Assembly (NCBI GenBank): GCA_035582835.1
Contig: JAYKAV010003356.1
Span: 186,001 to 250,000 of the forward strand
From: Phoebastria nigripes
Taxonomy: Eukaryota > Chordata > Aves > Procellariiformes > Diomedeidae
DNA: 64,000 bases
Reading direction: 5' to 3'
Position numbers and translations under genes: made by a program. The notes below the pieces were generated by a model. The model was not told where the DNA came from and made no database searches. It saw nothing but the letters and a program-made list of their open reading frames with translations. This document shows positions 11,837 through 24,000 of the stretch, one piece after another. Each line of letters starts with the position of its first letter. Within the stretch, counting starts at the first letter, position 1.

Positions 11837-11842
11837 TTTATT
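11837..11842 (-). terminator. MCUB: Polyadenylation signal, MCUB
   Basis: TTTATT on the + strand reads AATAAA on the minus strand, about 105 bases past the MCUB stop codon. It is the nearest canonical signal. A further one near 11149 on the same strand would give a longer 3' UTR overlapping that of CASP6. Confidence 0.55.
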
Positions 11843-11946
11843 GCAACTTTCCAAACTATAGTGGTCAAAAATATCCAGTTTCTATAGAGTAACTAAATGT
11901 TCATATCAGCTTTGAAAGGGCAATCGTAATATATACAAAACCAAAG

Positions 11947-12024
11947 TCAGTCCTTGTCATTGATTTCCTGGATTGGCAGCCTCAGGTGCAGAGGTTGGCG
12001 CAGACGCCTCAGAGATTCTTCTGC
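11947..12024 (-). CDS. MCUB: MCUB coding exon 8 (terminal)
   Basis: Follows the acceptor cactggcag on the minus strand. It encodes AEESLRRLRQPLHLRLPIQ and ends INDKD before TGA. The pattern matches the MCU-family C-terminal helix. Confidence 0.92.
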   Translation of the reverse strand, partial: AEESLRRLRQPLHLRLPIQEINDKD

Positions 12025-15000
12025 CTGCCAGTGCAAGAAAGAGTGAGAGTTCATCCTTCTGCAGCCCTCGGTTTCCTCCTCTTTCACACATCCAGTATCT
12101 TTCCTTTCTCAGAAGGCATTGGTCTTACGCAAGAAACCAAACTAATCAAGTGGAGGACACTGAACATTTACAGACCTGCTCAGGTCATTCAGCCAGTCTC
12201 CAGAGAGAGGCATGTGCCTTGCCTGTCCACCCGCCCACCCACACCCCAAAGTATTATTTTCCTGAAATTACAATTACAAAACTCATACTCAAAGGCTACT
12301 GAAAAAGCATCAAACTCTAGCCTTATGCCAAACGTGGCTCATGAAATGATACCCTGAACCACGGGTCTTGAACTAAAATTAGGGGTAGTTTCAATTTCCT
12401 TTTATAAGACATTGAACACAGGGCTGGGGAGATGGAATGGGGGAGTAAGAATTGAGGAGTGGGATCTGCGATGTTTTTTCATGAAGATTACAAAGTTTCT
12501 CCCAGACACAAACACCACCACCTTTTACAGAATATGGGTGACTGGATGGGAATCTAAGCCTGAGGAATAGGATTAAGCTGTCAAATGCTGAACTCTGCAA
12601 GACAGTTTCCTTCCAAGGTTGGGAGAAGACTGTGTTACCACAGCAGTGCAGCAAACACACTGTCTCCAAAAGCAATACAGCTATTCTACTAAAATGGCCG
12701 AAAATGCAACATATTCAAGTATGCAAAAAATGGATGTGTAGGGCTGATAAACTGACTTACCTGTTTTAAATGAAATTCACAAAGGTCTCCCTTTCTGATG
12801 ACTTACTGAAGTAGTTTGTACATCGATGGCAAACATTGTATGGTTATTTAAGCAGCTCAAACTGCTGGACAAGCAATGCACTGTTTGTTTTGAATGTAAG
12901 TAACAAACCTTGAGATCAATTTTCTGTTAGCTGGGACTTTACTGAAAAAGTCTTAACCCAGAGGCTACCTCATTATTTAAGGACTGTATTTAAATACCTC
13001 TGCTACATCTTCTTTGAGCTTGTTATATCGTTCCACATTAAAATGCTGGTTTTTGGATTTCCGATAGAAGTAGCGGAGGAACTGCCTGTCTTTAGCATCA
13101 GGGTAAACGTAGTCCTGGTGAAGAAAGCAGGGCACATATTTGGGGTTTGCAAGAAAACTGGGTAGGGGTCAGAAGATTATCTGCACAAATGAGTTTTCAA
13201 TACAAATTCAGCCTGTTTCAGGAAGATTTATCTAGTTCAACACACACACATGTTCTGTTAAGAGGCTAAATATGAAGTTATGCCCTTATAGGTCATAAGG
13301 GCCTTTGAGACCCATGGTAGGAATCACTTCTATCGTGTCTAAAGGAATTTTCAATCATAATAAAGACAGTGATCTTCATGACTGGAGCCACCCGAGTCAA
13401 TGGACACTACTTACAAGGAGTCAGAGAAAGTTCAACTACTATTTCTCAAAAGACTTATCTGAAAGTCTCAAGCAATGACACCAGCAGCTGTTCAAAAAAG
13501 CCAAGTAGTAATCTCTTTATCTACTCATATACAAAAAGTAGAAATGCCTTAGCCCTTCTTAAAAATCAGTGAGAAGGAGTAAAACTCGCATTCAGAGCCA
13601 GCTGTTCATAAAAACAGACATGTCTCCCCTTTTCACTAAAGGAATCTGACGTCTCATGAGGTCTATAGATCCACTGGTATTATGGAAGAAGTGCTGACTA
13701 CTCTTCCACATACCTCCATATCAAAAAGAGTTTTGCATCACAGAAAGTTCGGCATCGAGATGTCCACTTTGGGAGTAAAGTACAGAGCTAAAACAGGAAA
13801 AAGAAGCCTCGAAGCCTTACAGGATTTCAGGACAAGTCTGTATTGTGCAGCTCAGTTAAGATCTGGTTTTTTGTTACTCAGCAAAATTTTTTCTTCTAAA
13901 CAAAGCCTGTTTCCTGCCCCATTTCAGCTGTCCCTAGATTTACCTCCATTCACTCAAAGTCAAGGAAAAGCAGTCAGATTATGAAGAAAAAAGCAGTAAC
14001 ATTTTTTCAGGCACTAAATTAGGTATATTTCAATAATGCAACTGCCAGATTTCCAAACGGTTTGGCACCCTGCACCCTTTATATGTAAACTCCAGCAAAT
14101 AAAAGCTACTGTTCAGTGATTTGCTTCCTGGCCTGCTGCAAGGCTGCATTCACAAACCGGCACAGCACTATTATTTGCTCTCCCTTTACAGCAATGANCA
14201 AGGTGCCGTTTACTATTCAAAGTGATCCTCAAAAATTTAAAATAAAAGGAGAGACTTCTTTCATCACTTTTCATTCCCTAGGTTATGAAATCTTACAGAT
14301 AGTAGTTCTGCTCAGCAGCTGGTCCGCAGTTCATGTGTAACAGTACCTGGCTTGATTTCGCATAATGTAGTGTTCGTATTCAGCCCTATTAGGGATCAAA
14401 CAAGTCCCTATCTGATGGCAAGGCTGCTTACTGAATTATATTTTCGTCAGAGCCCAAATATTGTGATTTTCAGAGTCAGTTTTTCTCCTTTACAATACTC
14501 CAGACATTTACAAAACGAGGACTTACCTGTTTCGTAAGAACAAAGTAGGCATAGAAAGCCATGGCACTCCCATAAGTGATGAAGTATGTGACTGGCTCCA
14601 TGATGTCCCACGAATAGACCCACCACGTAAGCCACGCCAACGCTCCCCCTTGTGTTGACATCAGAGCTAATCCAACCCATAGAAGCCTGGAGGTCTTTGC
14701 ATCTGCACTGTCCATGATTCTGGCTTTCATCTAAGGAAAAGAAATATAGAAACCTGTTCAAGCAAACATGAGTGCAACTGATGAGCGGCTCCTCAACTAT
14801 GTTTTCTCCTGCTGGGCTAGATCCTTTTTCAGGACTTACCGACTTACCCTGCCAAGAAAGAAAAGGACTGAAATCCAAGGGCAACCAGATCTCCTGGCTG
14901 TTGTGCACCAAGAAATGCTGCTTTTAATCTCCCCTTCCCACTACTAGGGATTTACGTCTACTGGATTTCCATTTACCATTCAAGGCAGCNCTGGTTAACG

Positions 15001-18000
15001 CTGAGGCTGGTCCTCACAAAGCAGGTCTGAAGCCCAGGAGAAGTTTGTCCACTTTGTCAGGCTCTTTCTGGCTTCCTCCCCTCATACTGGGTTAGCTTAG
15101 CCCACCCTAGATCAACATTCATACCTTCCCGTCTTGGATTATGGCAACCATTAGTCCAAACAATTTGCCTTGCTGCGTTGGTGATATAGAAAACCCTAGT
15201 CTAAGCCACAGATGATTTCTACCTCACTATTGTTTTTTCTGTAATGGGTATTCAGAACTCATAGAGCAACAGGTAACTAAGAGGACTTTCAATCCCAATA
15301 CTAGCCATGCTGAGGCTTGTTCATGACAGCTTTCTCCAGGTGGTGTGGTTTCTACCCAGGGCATGTGCATAACAGGAGGGAAAAGAACTGAATTGAAAAT
15401 AATTTAAATTATATTTGAATTGACCCTTGTTTGCGTAACAAACAAAACAGACACACCCTAGCCATTGATGCCAATTTTTTTCTATCACAGGACTTACTCT
15501 TGATGAAAGGAAATGCTTTCAAGTTTTTAAAAAAAAGCAACCCCACTTTCCAACCTGTTCAAGAGGCAGCAGCTCTTCTTTCAGATGGTCCAGTTTCTGT
15601 AGCAATTCTCTCTCTTTCCTGATCTGGTGATCTTCTAAATGTAGAGCCACAAACAGTCGGTGAACCAAGGATTTGATATCTTCCATTTCAGTAGCATGCT
15701 CACTACTCAGCTTATCTGAAAAGAAAATGTTTCTCATATAAAACATTTCAAGAACCTACCCTTCTTCATTCTCTCCCCACCTCCAACTCCACAAAGCAGG
15801 ACCATCCAATGGTAAAAAAAAAAAGAGAAATTCCTTTCTCCAGACAGGTTCAAGTTTTCTGAGACTTCCCCTGCCTTTCACTAGATGAAGTGAGATAATC
15901 AGAGTTATTAAGCACCGCTCTTACCTTTTACAGGAGGTGACACACTGTATGTTGTGTGGTTGATAACAAGTTTAAAGTCATTCATCAATAAGACCTCCAT
16001 CAAGGTTGCATCAGAGACCTTGCTACCATCTGCAGAAGAAAGATTTAAGTTCTGAATCATTTATCATAAGGGATCTTAAACATTAGCTGATATCCCTTTG
16101 GAAAAGTACTAGAGCTCTTTATTAATAATGTTTGGAAGGGAACTGTACATCTAGTAATTCTGGTAACTGATACCAAAAAGTAAGGAGGAACACATCAACA
16201 CAGAGTGTGTGCCTGAATGCTTTCTCTAGCAGTGTCATTCGGACTTGCCACTACTGTAAGCAGACTTGCCTTTTCTCGTGTTAAATTATGACTAGTATTG
16301 ACCCATTGGGAAGGGGAGGGCAGAAGAAAAAGAAGCCTTACATAAACCAGCAACAAATTGCAACATAAAGATCTGCATTTTTGTTTCTCCGTCCACACAC
16401 AAGTTTGCATATTCACTAGGACAAAGGGTTTTGGGAAATTAAAACACCTTCAAAGACCTCATCTTCAGTTACAGATTTATGTCTTTCTTTAAACAAGTTC
16501 TTCTCACCAAAAGGAGCGATTCTTGTCAGTAGTGGTGTTCAGATTTTTATTAATGGTACTTGCAGTCACTCTTGTTTCAATATCAGTTGTGACTGGGAAT
16601 TAAGAAGTAGATAGCTAGACTGACCAGTACAAGGCAGACCAGGAGCCACAGAGGCATTAGTCTAAAAAGCTCTGGAGAATCCTTTTCTACTTTTCTTTTT
16701 TATGCAAAAATTTACATGAATGCTACCCCATCAGCAACGCAGAGAACAGGCTGAGGAGGAAAAAAAAAATCATATTCTTTTTCCAATGACTTAAAATCAG
16801 AGACAAGGGGGCAACTGTGACATTCAGTCAGGAAAGCTGGTTGTTGAAGATTTTATCCTGCTTTTATATTTGTTCCTTCTTTTCATTCCCTCTCTACCAT
16901 TTTTCTTTGCCAAAGGCCCTTTCACCCAAAAGGCAGTATCTGTGTCTGCCTAGGGCTTAGGAAAGATTTGCCACTGGTAGACGGACCACAACTTCAATAT
17001 ATGAAAAGGCTCTCATCCAACAGCATGGACATACTGCAGCCCTTCCCAGGGCATTCTCAACACAGCAGATCTTGCAAGATTAGTACTCTGGCACATTTCC
17101 GATTTCTTGAACAACATGAAAAATAGCTGCATCCAAATGAGAAATGGATCCCTTCCTATTTTACATTCAATACACAAAGGCAGATTTAATCTAAAACCTC
17201 TGCTGAAATGTAAAAGATCTGTTTTGTCCCATCTCTGCTTTTTGTTTCCCTGTTTAAAGGGGCCTGAAGTTTGTAAATAACCTCTTTTCTTTAGTGTATT
17301 ACTAGTCTTCCTGCCTGCCGGCTTTCATATCTCCTCTTCATTTCACCGTCCACCGCACCTCACCACAGCTAAGATGCAAAGGAACACATCACACCCCACA
17401 GGGAGCTGAAGACACCAAAAAGGAGCTCCCGGAGTCATTAGCAGCAACGTGTAATGGTGGATCCCCAGAGCTCTCACTGGCCCAAGTCCAGCAGATCCCA
17501 GAGCCACCCAGTAAAACCAGCCCCCACAGGGGGTTCAGGTGGCCCAGGAACCCCCAGAGCTGCACACCATTGCTGCTGGACACATCGCTGTGGCATGGGG
17601 GGTTCAAAAGCCACAGAGCAGCTGCTCCACGGTAGCTGTTTGACCTGGTCTTCATTTCCTGTACATAAAAAGGGCGTCTTCCCCTGCCCCTGCCAAGGGG
17701 TGGGCAGTAGTGGAAAACAGCAGCTTTACTCCCGAGATGGATAATGATCAGGCTACAAAATATGAAGATTTTTGTATGTAAATATTTGTCACAGTGCTAC
17801 TGCCCCAGCTCCTCCATCTGTCCCCACATGCCCACTACACAAAGGCACCGCAGATAACCCCACACCTGCAACTGTTTGTTCACTGGAACTCTGTTCTCGG
17901 GCCCCATCTGCTGAGGCCGAGACTACTGAACTCCATGAGCTAACACACCAGCTGGCTCCCCAACCCACTCTGTGTGGGCAGCAAAGCAAACCTGGAAGGC

Positions 18001-21000
18001 TATCACTTTCAATCCAAAATCTGAAATTTTAATGTGCCCATCCATTTTTTTTTTTTTTTTTTTTTTTTTTACTGTGTAATAGAACATCCAAGCTCATTTG
18101 CATGTAAATTATTAAGGTGACATTTATGAAGTGACATTTAAGCAAAAAAATGCTTTTCAAAAGAAGTGCCAGACAGGCTCTTTGCTCTGGATGTGATACA
18201 ACACTGATTTATTAACCTGTCCAACCTTTCATTAACTGAAAAGCAGAAAAGTTTGGGGGGAAGGGAGGTGTTTTATTTTAGAAAATTCCCCACAGGCTCT
18301 CAGCAAAAGGCTACTTTCCTTCCTATGCCTAAGCACAAGTGTTCAAATGTGGACCAAGGGCCATTTTTTGTCTACAAAAGTTTTGCAGGATCAAAATTGA
18401 ATCCACAGAAAATGAAAGTGAGTCATCATATGCAGCACTAATGCTTTCAATTAAGGTTGGGTTTCATTTAATGGCTAAATGACACAGAAGAAGTGTCTGC
18501 GCTAACTCAAGGCTTCATAATTTTTCTTTAATAATAAATGTTTAAATTCAACTCTTGGTACTTGACCAATAGTTTCTCTTTACAGTATCAGTTTCCCAAT
18601 AAATTAAACATCTAAGCTGTTCTCTAACATTACAATTGCCCAGCACTTGAAAAATACAGGCCAGAGAACTGTTTAACAGTCATTGCTTTAATCAAAGCGG
18701 ACGATGTTTCTATTTCAAAGTCAGGAGGTAGGGGAGGTGGGAAGGGGGTGGTGTTAAAACAGATGAGGGGAGGTGAAAATGGCCCAAATTCCTTTCCACT
18801 TTGGAACCTGCCAAAAATGCCAGACTTGTAGGTTTCTTACAGAAATTATCTTATGCTTCACAAGTGACCAATATTTGCACTGAAGCAGAATGAGTAGTTA
18901 GCTTTTGCTGACATACTGCAGAAGAATGGGGTTCAGCAGTGAATCACAAATGCCTCTGTCATGGATGTCTCTGCACAGATAGCAGTACTCAGAGGTTAAC
19001 TGTTTGCTGGCACATGTTCTTGGCTAGCCCTGCCTCACCCCAGTAAGAAATCCTTTTCAGTGAAAACTTCAACGTTAAGGGGAAGGCAAGCTGCTGACAA
19101 TGACCATTTGTTACAGTGGCTTCTGAAGATACAAGAGTTTCTTATGAAATTATCTTTTTCAAGATAATTTTGTACCTTTGCTGCCTAGCAGACATAGCAT
19201 TAAAAAAGAAAAAAAAACCACCAACCCCAAAGTTCCTGTGTACACGAAGCTCATTCACACACTGGGACCCACACAGATCACATCTCCATTGCTCTAGAGG
19301 ATATAAATATATTGCTCTATGGGGTATTTTCCTGTTTTACTAAATGTGCTCTCAAAGGCAACTAAAGCAGCTTCTCCTAGATCTGTGGCTTCCTGATCTT
19401 CTAGGTACATCAATCTATTTTCAGTTCCTTTAAAAGTCCCTGCAGGCCTCTGCAATATCAACCAGGAAGAAAGGGAACTTTACGAATGCACCCAGTTATG
19501 AACCTTTGGACCAACTTTCCTTGACCCCATCCTTTCTTCTGTTTATGTGTTACCTGATGGAAAATCAATCTTTCTACAGGGATGTAGCTATCCTTTTTTT
19601 TTTTTNTTTTNTTTCTTTCTTTCTTTCTAGGGGGGTGAGAGGGGAAGGGACGAAATAGATGCTTTTAGTTAGCCTAATTCAAGTACCTGTTCTACCAGAT
19701 TCAGACAAGAAAGCTACATCTCAGTTCTACTTTTGAGATTGAGTTCTTTTCTAGGACCAGGACAGAGGTTGCAAGACTCTTCAGAATTGCTGTGGAAAAA
19801 CTACAAAGCACTGCCAAAATACAAACCAAGTTGTCTTGGAAATAAAATGAAAAAGCAGTTTAACTAACTGGATGTTAGCTTTTATCAACAGGCAGACCAA
19901 AGTGACAAAACACACGAAAACAGTGAGCAGAGCTTGAGAAAATTACCTGAAGACTTGGGACAATGGGATAAACAGTATGCTACAAGGAGGAAAGACCACA
20001 TATCAATGCTAACGTATCAGTATAGCTTTTTCTTTTCAATGCAAGGGCCCTGAAGTACTGTACTCCAGCTGATGAATGAAACCTCCCCAAAGTCTCAAAA
20101 AGCTGCCCTCTATCATTGCACACATTATCTGGTTGCTTAGCTCTTAGTAAGTTTTCCATATGAGCTCATGTTTGTAGTACGGCAAACGGATTCTTCCAGC
20201 TCCAGGTAACACTGAACAACTGGCAGACATCACATTCAAGAGCCCAACTGGTCGTCTTTAAGAATGATCATAGAGGACAAGGAAAGAAAAAGGCATCAAG
20301 GAAACCAGAAGACAGACACTTACTTAAAGACAGCATTACAAAGAGAAGCTACCTGAAAAAGATAATAGAGGACACTACTGGGATATAGGGAAGGTTACAG
20401 TAATATGTCCAATTTTGCATTTTTAATCAGCCTTTCCAAGAGGACTCAGATATTAAATCTGAAACACCAATAAACCCCAGAAGCATTCCAGAACTACCCC
20501 AACAGTAACAATGCTAAACCTGATGGAAGACTGAACTTGTGCTTTAGGAGAGAAGTACAGTCCATTTGAAAAGGAATGTATTCATTTTGAGGAACGACAG
20601 AAGTGTAAGATACCTGTTGCAAAGACTTCCACCTTCTCAATTCCTTTATCTTCTCCCTGCACATCCCGCAGGAATGCCCCTACAGTGGTCACCATTGGCT
20701 TAACAGTGAACCGACAGCGTTCACTTCTTGTGGGCAGCGTAAGAGTTATCACAGGAAGACCATGTCTGTAATTAATAGTTACTTCTGGGGGGAGGGGAAA
20801 GAAAACTAAGTGAAAAAGTCATATCATAAGTTGTAGTTTAATTTAAAAGCTGTTTTTAAAACATAGGATGAATAAAGAAAACCACACAAAACATTCTAGA
20901 TTTCTTTAATGAATATAGTACTTCTATTTCTGGGAGATAGATATAGATATAGATATAAAAAAAACATGCAACTAACGTCATCTCACCCTACTCCCACGAA

Positions 21001-24000
21001 ATAAATGAAAAGCTTGTTGACATTGACGGGAAGGGGGAAAGCCTGCTGGTAAGCTTACCGTCAGATGGCACCAGCGTGCTGTAAGGTGCTCCTTCCCGGC
21101 CCCTCCAAGCTCCGGTGTGCCTCCACAGCCGCACCTGCAGTACAGGGAGCTTGCTTTAGAAAGGCTAGGATGCAAGATTTATCTGGTCAAAGGCAGTACG
21201 CAGCCTGTCATGGTGATCTGCTTCTGTGTCATCTGATAGCAGAAGCGCCCTTCTGGAGAAAACCCCCTCGCTTACTGATTTATATTTAAAAGACAGAACC
21301 ATCCTTATAGAAAGCATAAAAGTTGCCAAGGGTATTAAGGTATTGCCCATAGTTTAACTTTTTGTCTATCATGGTGTAAATAACTCAAGGAAAAAGGGAA
21401 AGGGGAAGGAAGGAAAGGAAAAAAAAAAAAAAAAAAAAGAAGTGTTTCTGAAGTGCTTCATGCAACTCTTACAATAAGCCCTCTCCTCTACACCAAAAAC
21501 AGCCGCTTGAAAGATCTCTACATTGTGGTGCCTGAAAGCAGAAGTGTTCTGCAGCAGTTCAGAGTCCACAGTGTAACTTAAAACAGCGCGCACAGTTTCA
21601 GTGAAGTCTTTTACTGCTGAATCACAAACAGGATGGCACTCTTCATAATCTAAAATAAAATAAAATCCAATGCAGACTGAGGTCACTCCCCTTTGCTTTG
21701 TAATTATGTATCATAAACCAAAAGTTAACTACTGACATTCATGGTGTTAAAAGACAATAACAACAACGCGGCTTGCCAAAGCATGGAAGATATTTTATTT
21801 TTATTTTTTAAATCTGAACGGCTGTTTCAACTGCAGCTGAGATGCTGCTGCAACTAACAGCACCACCAGCCTCTGGTACCACATCAAAGGAGGCGCACCC
21901 AGATGCAGTAAGTACCCCCTACGCCCTGGGACAGCGCGGACAGCAGGTTTTTGAACCTGCATGGTTGCGCTCCCAAGCCCGTCCCTTCCAGGAACATTGG
22001 GGAGAACCATCAAGACGCTTCAACACTGCCACATCAAAACAGAGAAGGCAAACTGCTCTGATTAGACCGGTGTACTTAAAGCAGTCCAGCCATGCTGTGG
22101 AAGATGCAGCTACTCTGACACAAAAGTACTCTGCTTCTACAGCTAGTCCCCCTGCACAAGGAGAGGAACAATTTTATTGCAGTGACTCCCACAAAGCAGG
22201 CATTACTGCTATAAACTAAGTGTAAGAGGCAGAATTAGGAAAGGAAATCACATCCCTGACTAAGCTGGTTACGCAAATTGTGTGTGGGCTGGACCAAGGC
22301 ATGGGGTTTGAAATATGATAGCTGAGGGAAGTGGAAAACAATGTGGGGAGAAATGACAAGGACCGATTCTCCCTCTGGTGAGCTTTATCGCTCATCTTTC
22401 TGAAGGCCACAACATTTCATAGTCTGCAAGCTAATCTCCTTTGACAAGGCAGGAAAGGAAAGCTACAAATGCAAGAGGCCTCTGCCCATTCAGTGTGCCA
22501 AGCACTGCTTACCGTGTTCATGTGATTTATTTGTTTTTAAAGAATCACAAGCTTGACTGTCTGGATAGGAATATCCTATTAGGTTAAATGAAGAATTCAC
22601 CTGTAAAAAATAAATCTGTGTGTTTCAAAGATGCTGACCTTGCCCTAGCTTTCCACCTGGAACAAGCACTTTTCAGGATTTAAAGAAAATAAAATGAATC
22701 ACACTGGGAGTTTCCAACACTGAGAAATTTGTGTATTGTAATCTTCAGGCATCAAAGGCACTCAGAAACCTAGACTAAATAGGAAAATACCTTAAACACA
22801 AGAGCATTGTCAAAAAATAAANAGAGTAGACACTAGGAGTGCAGGAATGCCAAATGGCCACCCAGAGCTAGGACACGCGCGGTAACTTGTTTGTTTTTCC
22901 AGCAGAGCAAGAGACTTTCCCTGGAGCAGAGCAGGACACACAGCCCAGCTCACCAGTTCTCACCCCATCTACAGGGGGCACCTACACCCACAAAACATTT
23001 AGAAATATACAGCCTAGCAGTAGGGAGACAACATTCAACACGTGATCTGTTTTTCCACAAAAGACCCTGAAACACACCAATTAGAACAGTCCACAGTCAT
23101 ACTCAATAGCCTTGAATCTAACAACTGTGTTATTTGTTTCTTCTGAGGGATACATTTAAGGAACTGATTTTTTTTTTTTTTTTTTTTTAACAGACACCTG
23201 ATATGTAACTTTGCAATTAATATTTAGATACCTATCCTCCAACCTGCCTCAGGCACAGAACTGCTCCATGCTTCTATTGGAAGGTTCCTTCATTTATTTT
23301 TTTTTTAATCATAGAATCATAGAATGGTTTGGGTTGGAAGAGACCTTAAAGATCATCTAGTTCCAACCCCCCTGCCATGGGCAGGGATACCATTGACTAG
23401 ATCAGGTTGCTCAAAGCACCGTTTTGGTAAATTTGGGTATCTACTTTGCTTATGGAGGAAACAATGCAGTCAACAATTAAATACATATTAATATATTAAA
23501 ATATTTAGATATATTAAATATATTAAGTTAAAAATATTTATTATATTCAATTCCATTTATTGAAATAAGATCTTTAAGGTATTTGATTCTATTATTCTTT
23601 AGACTTTGACATTTACCATTCATGATCCATTGAAAGAATCTCTGTATACTGAAGCTTTCTTTTTTCTTTTTTAGATTGTCTGTTAATGCAGCCTGCCCAT
23701 TAAAATCACCTGCAAAGAATATGTGAAGTATAAGAAAAGCAAAAGCCACTGAGCCATGGAGTTGAACTGAGTTCCAAATAATGAACTCTTTCTATACGAG
23801 CTCTAGGTTGATTAGCTGGGAAGCATGAAGGGCTGAGTTAACTTTCTCCCTATGTTTCCAGATTTAAATCTCCAGTTTCAGTGAAGTTATTAAACCATTA
23901 GCTTGCNCCCTACAGCCAAATCATTGTGCCCCTTTCAAGGTGCTTGGGATGACCCCTACCCTGCCACTGGAAAAGAAATGAAGTCAGCAACCACCGCAGC

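Larger units (their letters stand above)
16030..20613 (-). other. MCUB intron 3
   Basis: GT-AG intron of 4584 bases. It contains a T26 tract (18045-18070) and a T/TTTC low-complexity tract (about 19593-19628). No exon or transposable element was recognised. Confidence 0.85.

Noticed and set aside
14476..14730. Internal Met at the start of MCUB exon 6 as a translation start
   Set aside because: Position 14730 is immediately after an acceptor AG, and upstream exons continue the MCUB protein in phase 0.
17389..17744. Overlapping + and - frames of about 90 codons in MCUB intron 3
   Set aside because: No similarity, no splice context and a locally GC-richer patch that favours open frames in several frames at once.
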